NCBI GenBank assembly: GCA_036245805.1
Contig: BTRK01000006.1
Coordinates: 49,097,257 to 49,161,256, forward strand
Reading direction: 5' to 3'
Length of the DNA stretch: 64,000 nucleotides
Origin: Pristionchus mayeri
Taxonomy: Eukaryota; Nematoda; Chromadorea; Rhabditida; Neodiplogasteridae
Shown one piece after another: positions 55,868-64,000 of this stretch. Numbering within the stretch: the stretch's first letter is position 1; every line of letters starts with the position of its first letter. The position numbers and the translations under genes are program-made. The notes under the pieces are model-generated. The model was given only the letters and a program-made list of their open reading frames with translations. It was not told the origin of the DNA and did not search any database.

Positions 55868-56105
55868 GTTGGCCAAACGATGTTTGCTATTCGTCCGTCA
55901 TCCCGGCGTAGCGATGCCGCTACCTTCAATCGGGCGCGACTAGTTCGCGCGTCGAGAACATCAAGGGGAGATCGCGAGCGTCGGAATCGTAGCGGTGCGC
56001 CACGAGGGTAGCGACATCGCAACCCTCCTGCTCCTCCATTAGAGATGTAGCCATTCGTTACCCCGCCGCACCACGATAGCGAATCGTTAGTATGGTTTGG
56101 CCAAC
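55868..56105. mobile_element. TIR MITE with GTTGGCCAAAC ends
   Basis: A 238-bp unit with terminal inverted repeats of about 30 bases (GTTGGCCAAACGATG on the left, the inverse of GTTGGCCAAACCATACTAAC on the right) and a GC-rich interior with GTAGCG-containing repeats in both directions. No clear target duplication was found. Confidence 0.65.
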
Positions 56106-56685
56106 GCTAATGTTCATGTTGTACTCGGGATCACATCGCGCAGTACAAACGGGAACATCTGGTGCAAAAGGTGCAAAAAGGGCTTGAGTACATACCCACT
56201 CCCTTGGTCGTTGGAGTGCAGAGGCCGCCAGGGAACGTGTGGAGGATCACTTACTAATGAGCAGTTCCCAGTTGCTTCATAATTACAAAATTGCACCCTT
56301 GTCATATTTCTCACGGTGCAATTGCAATGCAAATTGCATGAGAAAAGGGTGTGGGAGAGTATATTGTGCTAATGAAAAATTTTGTAAATTTTCCCACATT
56401 TTTATTTAACCAACTCATAATACAATCGTTTTATCGTGTGAGTTCCCCTCATACTTGACCTTGGCAACATCACGATCATTTGAGGGCAGAGATTGCTTGA
56501 GAAAGGGGTGTGGGATATGAGTTGCTAGTACAATTCTCATGCTCTAATTACTACTAAGTTCGCCAGAGTTCTCACATTTTGATTGAAAAAATGTATATAA
56601 AAAGCGGCGGATCTTATCTCAAAACGCACCTCTTCTATTGGTGTGCATTTCTCGTTAGCACCTTCGAAGTCTCCCTCCTTTGACT
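56106..56685. other. Upstream region of the plus-strand STR receptor
   Basis: No exon was seen. A TATA-like TATATAAAAAG at 56594-56604 stands about 90 bases before the ATG. Two similar segments, GAAAAGGGTGTGGGAGAGTA (56342) and GAAAGGGGTGTGGGATATGA (56502), repeat in this upstream stretch. Confidence 0.45.
56594..56604 (+). promoter_or_regulatory. Probable TATA box of the STR receptor gene
   Basis: TATATAAAAAG lies 82 bases upstream of the start codon at 56686 in an otherwise unremarkable stretch. No second motif supports it. Confidence 0.4.
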
Positions 56686-59434
56686 ATGATCGATCCTACG
56701 TTCTACGCGGTCGTTGAGGAATCGCACATGAGTTAGTTTCCATTTCCGGTTCAGGCAAGGAATAGAAGCAGTCAACTTGAATTCAGTCTGATCCCCGACA
56801 GCCTCTTCATGTAGGCGAAAAAGCAAACATTTAGGATTTTCTTAGGATAAATTTCCAATAAAAACATGAAAAATGGCGTAGAAAAATATTAATAAAAGTT
56901 ATAAATAGCACTATATTCGCTCACCACTTCGTGGCCCGCGTTCACTAACTCTGTGCATTCAGTCTACGGCTTGATCTCCAACTGTCTTCTCATGTACGCG
57001 ATTCTTCGATTCACGCGCAAGTCGCTGGGCGTCTACAAGCATCTGCAGCTCATTTTCGCCGTGTTCGACTTCTTCCTCGTACTCCAGCACATGGTGCTCA
57101 AACCGGTACGTGCTATTTTGGTGCAAAGAGGCCACACGAGCCTTTTGCTACGGTTTAGGCAACATTAGCATCCGACTACAGTAACCACCTTTACATCCAA
57201 CGGATGCGAAGCCTTCACAATTCGAGTAATCGTCGTTTCGGTTTTCACACTTTCGCGAATACCCGAATGTCGAACTCTAGGTTGATAGCACTCTAAATAC
57301 TAAAAAAAACCTCATATTTCAGTAGTAAATAATGATCTGAGTGTGATAATTAGAGTTCTCTTATTGGAAAACGTTTACTTTATTTTCGGTTAAGTTTCAG
57401 GCGTGCTGCATAAACTAACGCTGATCGGGTAGATACCATCTCTGAAACATAACTGAAAGGCCGCAAAAAAATTTCCAATAAGAGAACCCTAGTGATAATA
57501 CTATTTTAGAGAGTAATGGTGGTCAATAAGACGGTGTTCGGCGTGGCGACAGACTGGAACAACCGAGTGAGTAACTGCCAAATAGAGTTCGAGAAACGAT
57601 ACCACGCTCTCTTCATCCTACACACTCTATCGCCGATCGACCATTCTAGAGATAATGTAGAATGAACAGAGCGTGGTATCGTTTCTCGACCTCTATCTTT
57701 GGCAACAGCTGCATGAATCCGTGTTTTTAACTAATGTATTCCTAATTGTCAGTACATCACCGCCTTCTATTGCTGCTGCAACACGGTTCCCTTCGTTCTG
57801 ATGTGCATCGACTTCGTCTATCGCTACTGGAGCATCGCCCATCCTCACCTCATCAGCCTCTTCCGCACCCCGTGGTTCATCGCTGTAATCACAATCGTAC
57901 CCATAGTGGAGTTCTCCATTTGGTGAGGCGCCAATGCAAGCTGTAACTGAATCCGAAAAGATGGATGATGATTAATGCTAAAAAAAGATCAAATGGTTGT
58001 GAGTTAGATGTGAACACCAATGAACTGGAGAATGAGTAGTGCAAAATGATGAATCCAATGAGAACGAACATATGGCACGAGACCGTATGATCGTCAAAAC
58101 AGTATTCAGTAGGATACGCGCAGTATGTTCCCACACTGTCAACTAGTCTGCTGCGAAAATTACTATTTTTGATTAACGTCCGACGGTTGTGTAATGCAGG
58201 TACCTTGTGGCCACAGAGGTGATGATCGGACCCGAATATGCGAGGGCCCTCTTGGCAGAAGAGTCTGGCAGGAGACTCGGAAAGGAGATGACGGATGGAT
58301 GGCTGATCTTGAACCACTGGGTGAGAGTTTAGGAAAATTCACCATCGTGTGTGGTCCGGTTTTTTTCAGTCATAGATATGACCCCGAAATTCACAATCTT
58401 GTAAAGTTTAACAAATTTTAGGAAAATGACGAACTGAACATTCGCGCCCTGTTCGCGCTGATGGTATTCGACGTCGTCATGGCCATTTGCTTCTCGATCG
58501 CACTAACCCTGGGCATTCTCACCTACTACCACATCTACTATCTCAGCTCCATCTCTACCCACTCTGCTCACGCACTCTCCATGCAACGCAAGCTGTTCAT
58601 ATCCGTCTGTTTTCAGGTAAGGGCTAACGAAATGAGGAATACGCTGACAAGTTGTGAGAAACAAAATATGGTCTGATGATCGCCAAGAAATTATCCTTCT
58701 TTATGATTTTCGCAGTTTGTTTCCACACAGTGATCTAGTCTTCTGCGAAAATTAATGCAATTTTCTTGGTTCAATAACAGCGACATTCAGACGCTGATCC
58801 CGTTCGTGTTCGTGTACATGCCGTACGCTACCGTGCTGAATCTGCCCTTCGTCAAATGGAATTCGTACTTCTGGGATGATGGTTGCATGCTGCTCGCTTC
58901 GTGCTTTCCCGCCTGGGATGCGATGATCGTCATTGTGCTCATGCCGGACTATTGGTAAATTTAAATTTAAATTTGTTTTAAAATGTTTGTAGTGGTACTA
59001 ATCCAAGTCTCGTAAAATCGCTTGACGTGGCTGCACCTTTAGCTTTCTTACCTTTTACTAATTCTAGTACAGGAATGAAATCACAAATGAGGAGAGATCA
59101 TTTTATAATTAGGGCGTTACTCAGTTTACTATTTAGTACAACAGCTGATTGTGGAGTTATTTCTCAGAAAAATGCGGATGGAAATGGAAAAATAGTATTA
59201 GTTCTCATCGGTCCAACTCGAAATAACGCAGGGTGAGAACTAACACTCTTTTTCCATTTCCATCCACTTTTCCCCCGATAACCAACGCCACATAAGTGGA
59301 CGTGAAATCAAGCATCAACTGATTTCAGGAAGGGCGTGGTCGGAACGTTCAGGCCGAAGAAGAAGAATCAAACTAGTGTGGAATCAATCTCGGTGCCATC
59401 CCGGCCCACCGTCACGTCACAAACACGAAACTGA
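56686..59434 (+). CDS. STR-family seven-transmembrane chemoreceptor, complete (333 aa)
   Basis: Eight exons in phase: 56686-56731, 56963-57105, 57510-57566, 57753-57922, 58200-58320, 58422-58616, 58791-58954, 59329-59434; 1002 bp with stop, exactly the length of the receptor at 16081. All seven membrane segments and the STR landmarks are visible: GLISNCLLMYAIL, SLGVYKHLQLIFAVFDFFL, VPFVLMCIDFVYRYW with the YRYW motif after TM3, a polar loop ending in ILNHW, MQRKLFISVCFQ before TM6, LIPFVFVYMPYATVLNLPF, and SCFPAWDAMIVIVLMPDYW ending TM7, then a Lys-rich and Ser/Thr-rich tail. The usual DYR is DYW here. Its role would be chemosensory GPCR in sensory neurons. Introns 1 and 2 are the longest; intron 3 carries a type A MITE. 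Acceptor choice for exon 7 (CATTCAG) is fixed by phase. Confidence 0.94.
57583..57695. mobile_element. Type A MITE in intron 3 of the STR receptor
   Basis: A 113-bp palindrome with ends TAGAGTTCGAGAAACGATAC and inverse. The flanks are TGCCAAA and TTTGGCA, i.e. inverted rather than direct, so no target duplication is visible. The arms are well matched. Confidence 0.85.
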
Positions 59435-59618
59435 GCGAATGGTTACGAGAAACTATTCGTAACGTCCTGCTGCATAGTTACCTTTTTTTAACTAAATTAC
59501 TATATGTACCAGTTTCCCCACATGCATACTATTTGTCGCCTACACGCATAATATTTGTTAACTCAATATATTTGTCTTACATGATAAACTCAGGATCACT
59601 CCATGTACAAGGGTAATA

Positions 59619-60847
59619 TTGGGGTGTCCGGAAAGTTCGTATAATGCTTCGGAAAAAGTCAGTTCGCGATCAAATGCAGTGATTGCGCAATCTGTTTGTC
59701 AACAATGTATTGCATCATTCTGACGTTGAGTAGTGAGAGGATTTAATCAGTCTCCTAGTTGCTACATTGATTCTTGTGATGGACTCCCATCTCTACCTCC
59801 GAGCAGTTTTACTTCATTACTACCGTCTTGGACGATCCGTGAAGGAGGCCCACTCTGCCCTGGCCCAGTCGGAAGGAGCTGACGCCCCCTCCATACCCTT
59901 TTGCTATAAGTGGTTCTCCCGCTTCAAGAAAGGGGAGTTTGGTCTCGATGATCAACCCCGCTCTGGACGCCCTCCCTCCCTCGATCAGCCTCTCGTTCTC
60001 CGCACACTGAAGCGCAAGCCCATGGCCAGTGTGCGTGAGTTGAAGAAGGATACTGGTACTCCCAGATCAACGGTGTCCGATATCCTCTATCGATCTGGGA
60101 AGAAGCCGAAACTCCCACAAGTGATTCCCCATGACCTCTCCCCCGAGCAGCTGAAAGTCTGTCGGGAATTACTCCATCGTAGATCCAATCTTCGATGGGT
60201 CAATTCCATCATCGCTACAGATGAGAAGTGGATCACGTACGATAACCATGTGAGGAGACTGCAATGGGTGGATGCAGATGAGAAACCCACGCCCGTCCCG
60301 AAGAAGGAAGAAAACCGAAAGAAGGAACTCCTCTGCTTCTTCTTCTCAGTGCTCGGTCCCATCTACTGAGAGATCCTCGCCCCTGGCACCAGCATCAATG
60401 CCGACCTCTTCTCTGAACAACTGGAAGATGTCGCGATCAGAGTCCCTCCCAGACTCCTGAACCAGGGCAAAATTCTTCTTCTGATGGACAATGCTCGCCC
60501 ACATCGAGCGAAGATGACCCAGAAGAAAATGGACGAGCTGAAGATCGAGAGGATTCCCCATCCACCGTATTCCCCGGATCTCTCCCCATGCGACTACCAC
60601 TGCTTCCGCTCTCTCTCTGACTTCTGCAAAGGAAAGAAGTTCAAGAATCGAGATGAAGTTGTGAGGGCTTTCGTGAACTGGGCGGTCTCGAAGAAACCCG
60701 CATTCTGGAAGAGAGGAATCGAGACCCTGCCCAATCGCTGGAGGGAGGTAGTGAGAAAGAAGGGGGCATACATTGGTCACTGAGAATTGTAAAGCATTGA
60801 ATAAAAAATAAAAACAAAAAATTATACGAACTTTCCGGACACCCCAA
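59619..60847 (+). mobile_element. Mariner element B, copy 2
   Basis: A 1229-bp element with the same ends as copy 1 (TTGGGGTGTCCGGAAAGTTC) and TA on both sides (59617-59618 and 60848-60849). It inserted about 180 bases downstream of the STR receptor stop. Differences from copy 1 are few and scattered. Confidence 0.95.
59779..60783 (+). pseudogene. Mariner transposase with a single nonsense codon
   Basis: Same 334-codon frame as 46479-47483, but a TGG (Trp in GPIYWEI) has become TGA at 60367-60369. The first Asp motif lies before the stop and the other two (LLMDNARPH, SPCDYH) after it. The downstream frame is open to the end. Other differences (for example Asp to Ala near residue 37, Cys to Arg near 77) are substitutions. 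The truncated product lacks two catalytic Asp residues and cannot transpose. Confidence 0.93.
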
Positions 60848-60849
60848 TA

Positions 60850-61246
60850 CATGGCACGCCACGGGATTCTCCAACAAGTATAAACTAGGCGAGCGCAAGC
60901 ATGGTAAAAGGTAGGGGATAGGGAGTGGAGTGGATATTGCCAGAAGCATGGCTGATGATTCGATAGATAATGCCGTTGGCCTACCCGGCCCATCCAAAAA
61001 ATCTCGATTACCTGCTACCGTGCATTTTGGGATTATTGAAGGTGCTGATAACGTCTCATTTTGCGCGTAGTGCCTTTGTTGGTTTCAGACGGCATCACGT
61101 TGAAATCTTTATTTTGCGTATTTCACATCACTGAAAGATGCGAATTTTATGTGACTAATGTTTCCGTGGAAGAATTTGATACAGACGAATATTTCATTTA
61201 TCTTGAATTATACAACGAAGAGTGGAGGAGTGAGTTACGTGGTTAG
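60850..61246. other. Intergenic, no feature recognised
   Basis: Between the second mariner copy and a type A MITE. No exon or repeat was recognised. Confidence 0.4.
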
Positions 61247-61358
61247 TAGAGTTCGAGAAATGACACCACGGTCTCTCTATTTTACATACTCTCTCGCCGT
61301 TCCACCGGTCGAGAGAGTGTGTAAAATGAAGAGACGGTTATCCGAATTATGAACTCGA
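61247..61358. mobile_element. Type A MITE with exact 8-bp duplication
   Basis: A 112-bp palindrome with ends TAGAGTTCGAGAAATGAC and GAACTCGA, flanked by exact GTGGTTAG repeats (61239-61246 and 61359-61366). Confidence 0.9.
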
Positions 61359-61614
61359 GTGGTTAGTACGGGGAAACGGGCTCATATATAGTTACAAGAG
61401 GTGGGCACTACGGCGTAAATATAGTTGCAATAGAATGAGTTGTAGGATGTGTTTTTAGTGAGTTATGACGTTCTCAATACTTTGCTGAAGCTTCTGAATG
61501 GTGGACAACTGATGACATGCCGGAATGCTTAGCTGTTGACACAGTCTTCCACACAGTTGTCGCTTCGGGGGCTTTCTTTCTGCGCACCATCCCGAGCAAG
61601 CCGTCTCTGAAACA

Positions 61615-61727
61615 ATCGTTATTGGAGCAATCGTCTGACTCACTTCAGTTTGCACGCTCTATCGTCTCTCTGACCGGTGAGAGAGCGTGCAAACCGAAGA
61701 GAGTCAGACGATTGCTCCAATAACGAT
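61615..61727. mobile_element. Type B palindromic MITE
   Basis: A near-perfect palindrome, ATCGTTATTGGAGCAATCGT at the left end and its inverse at the right, with the core of the 2435-2527 copy (CAGTTTGCACGCTCT and GTGCAAAC). No 8-bp duplication is visible outside it. Confidence 0.82.
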
Positions 61728-61924
61728 ATGCCATTTTCAAGCACTTTTCGACCGCCAACAAGGGAGAGGCGCGAGGGATGCGCGGATTATGGAAAAGGAC
61801 ATCGTTGAATGGAAATATGAAATAAAAAATGGAAATTCAAATGTTAATCGTGTCGGCTGAACGCGTCGGAGGAACTTCTAGGCTCATAGTGGGGCAGATA
61901 ACATTTGTCAATTCATCGACTGTC

Positions 61925-63940
61925 CCTAAAATCCACAACAGTCCATACGCCCATCGGGGTGTTCGTTCGACCTATGTAGTGTTTTCCCAACCACCATTCG
62001 CTTGGGGGGCACTCACCTGTAGTCCCTCATGAGGATCATGATGATGACGGCATCCCAGAGGGGGAAGCACGAGATCATCGTCGCGCAGACATCGTCGATG
62101 AGGACAATCGGAATATTGAAGAAGGGGAAGTTGAGAATGCAGAAGTAGGGAATGTACACGAAGAGCAGAGGAACTGCCGTCTGCAAATTATCCACTCGGT
62201 CGGACGATCACCGTCGGATGACCTATCGGATGATACACACTAATTGTACCCTTCTGCAGTATTTTCGAGGAAGACTTGAAAGTATGGGAACATTCTGCGA
62301 AAATCCTACAGAAGGATATCATTTTTGGTTATCTTCCGACGGTAATCATCCAAACTAGTGCCACAAATCGTGCTCAAGATTTGGAACTAATTGATGGTTG
62401 TCTATTCAGAAGTAGGTCAAGATAAAATAGCAAGTGTTCCTCCTCCCACTTCCCTAGAACAACAGCGCAACTCGAAATATCTTTTCATACAAAAGCGCAA
62501 CTCGAAATATCTTTTCATAGAGCGTTGATAGACCTTTGTGGTTAGACTCAACTAACAACTAATGATTAACAGCTCTGAGGGCATATTAGCGACATCACTG
62601 AAAAAAGTGACGTCACTATTTTTAGACGGTTCATGGTAAAAAAATCGTGATATAAGTTTGTGTTGGATTTCCAGGTATCAACTTCCACACAATCTGTCAT
62701 ACACCCTCTTCAATTTGTCGGCTACCGTATCTCGAAACAACATAATCTAGATGATATATGACCAAGAAAATATGGTTGCTTTCCATCAATTTGCAACCCT
62801 ACGTTAGCTATATTACGATGTACCGGGATACGGTAGCCGATAAATTGAAGAGGAAGTAGGGTAGGTTGTCTGGACATTGATACCTCGTCTAGATCCAACA
62901 CCAACTTCTATCACGATTTTTTACCATGAACCGTCTAAAAATAGTGACGTCACTTTTTCAGAGACGTCACTAATTAGCCCTCAGGGCAGATACTGCTAAT
63001 CATTAGTAATTAGTTGCCACAAATCACGTAGTTGAATCACCACTCTCGACAGAGATATTTCGAGTTGTGCTTTTGTCGCTTGCGCTTCTGTCATACCTCC
63101 TCTTAGAGGATTCTCATACACCGGAATCTACCCGGATACGGCCAACTATGACTAGAAATCGATAAATCGAAAGCAAACAATTAATGTGCGATTACGATAT
63201 TTTGTAAAACTCACCAAGGTCGGTGAGCTTCCCAAAATACCGTAATCGCACCAAAATATTTTGCATTTGATTTATCGCTTCCTGCCATAATTAACCGAGC
63301 ATATCCGGGCCTATTCCGGCAAATCGACCATGATAAAAATTATGAGCAAAATCACTGCTTCCAAATTTACATATTCGCAATTACTCCGAAAAGTGAAATT
63401 TTTCCGGTGCGGCTCGGTGACCGTTCCGAGTTTGCTAACAGGTACGATATGTGAAAGAATTGGGGGGGGGGGTATCTCTTTTTGGGAGGAGTGAAATTAA
63501 TTCGTGATTCGAAGATTGGTTTCAAGCGCCTCAATTATTGATCCGTAATACGATTCCCTCATACCTGTCCGCACACTGCCAATAGCAACTTGTACTGCAG
63601 ATTTTGCGAGAATTCAGACATTTTGTCCGATCGTTTAATGTGGTAGTAGGAGAGAATGCCGAAGGTAGAGGAAAGCGTGAAAGCTCCGAATATTATCGCA
63701 TCGAAGAACAACAACGAGAAGAACATTTTGGGTTGAAATTCTCCGTTTACCTGAAGATCATCTCTGATTTTTGATTTTTTGATTCTGATTTCTGATTTTC
63801 TGTTTTATATTATCTTCTTTATTACCCAATGAGCCATTACAATCCATCCCTCGGTCTGATTCCGCCCGTATCTTTCGGATAATTCCTTAGCCAGACGAGC
63901 ATTTTCCGAGTCGGTTGTGCCGTACAGCAGTAGATGGTAC
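61925..63940 (-). CDS. STR-family chemoreceptor, 5' part beyond the window
   Basis: Three phase-consistent exons are visible: 63826-63940 (extracellular loop ending GWIVMAHW), 63565-63750 (TM5, LLFFDAIIFGAFTLSSTFGIL, to LQYKLLLAVCGQ) and 62017-62180 (TM6 and TM7, AVPLLFVYIPYFCILNFPFF and SCFPLWDAVIIMILMRDYR). The sizes of the last two are close or equal to those of the 56686 receptor (195 and 164 bp). The first four or so exons lie beyond 64000. The last exon is uncertain: the only good acceptor (GATTTTAG, exon start 61925) gives RDSR and a stop in phase, whereas a neighbouring frame stays open for 28 codons with a Ser/Thr tail like other family members. This hints at a one-base indel. The 1.4-kb intron before TM6 holds a foldback. 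Confidence 0.85.
62490..63085. mobile_element. 0.6-kb foldback in an intron of the STR receptor
   Basis: The left arm from AGCGCAACTCGAAATATCTT is mirrored at the right end (AGATATTTCGAGTTGTGCTT). The arms share GACGGTTCATGGTAAAAAA and AGTGACGTCACTATTTTTAG inverted. The middle has a second inverted pair GGCTACCGTATC and GATACGGTAGCC. The first 24 bases of the left arm also occur once more in direct orientation at 62464. Confidence 0.85.
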
Positions 63941-64000
63941 CTGAGCATTGCTAGCTACATATTAAAAACCAATTATTGTATCTTCGAATCATGCTGTTGA

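Noticed and set aside
1..64000. CRISPR arrays, bacterial operons, rRNA genes
   Set aside because: The window is eukaryotic; no regularly spaced direct repeats or rRNA sequence were seen.

Overview
This is a nematode nuclear window, most like a diplogastrid such as Pristionchus. That placement is inferred from content; no search was possible. The evidence is short exons (46-200 bp) with GT/AG introns and TTTCAG-type acceptors, nematode-specific serpentine chemoreceptors of the STR superfamily, an NRF-6-like acyltransferase, several Tc1/mariner elements, a BEL/Pao retroelement and scattered tRNA genes. Most computed ORFs are antisense shadows or sit inside repeats. The gene models below were assembled exon by exon by tracking splice phase.

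Layout. 0.86-9.8 kb: minus-strand NRF-6-like acyltransferase-3 gene in 15 readable exons, with transposons in several introns; its 3' end is lost at the window edge. 9.8-14.3 kb: repeats, including a nested pair of MITEs and a 1.7-kb Tc1-ended foldback. 14.3-18.2 kb: a complete 333-aa STR receptor (minus), a duplicated fragment of its 3' end, an orphan coiled-coil exon and tRNA-Arg. 19.5-20.8 kb: a secreted tandem-repeat protein (plus). 20.9-23 kb: a TTAA-flanked foldback. 23.7-25.5 kb: a multi-pass receptor-like gene (plus). 25.7-27.9 kb: a TIR element carrying a nested foldback. 28.7-33.3 kb: an SRI/SRH-like receptor split by two abutting foldbacks. 35.4-42.7 kb: two paralogous genes for small secreted proteins (minus), each with the same dead mariner in a different intron, and between them tRNA-Asn, a small two-exon gene split by a MITE, and tRNA-Asp. 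42.7-45.7 kb: two more foldbacks, lying between the second paralog and its probable promoter. 46.3-50.8 kb: an intact mariner, then a gag-only BEL/Pao element whose 3' LTR ends 3 bp before a second tRNA-Asn. 51-54.3 kb: a membrane-anchored RING2/IBR-like protein, a pseudogene copy of it, and an Arg/Ser-rich protein. 56.7-59.4 kb: a second complete 333-aa STR receptor (plus). 59.6-60.8 kb: a mariner copy with one nonsense codon. 61.9 kb to the end: a third STR receptor (minus), partial.

Working together. The host genes are a typical nematode environment-facing set: chemoreceptors, secreted small proteins and a membrane acyltransferase. No operon is evident. The dominant unexplained structure is a set of at least eleven long inverted repeats (about 0.4-2.1 kb) of several unrelated families, covering roughly a fifth of the window. 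Several are nested, and several lie in introns or directly upstream of genes. Transcribed, they would form long hairpin RNAs.
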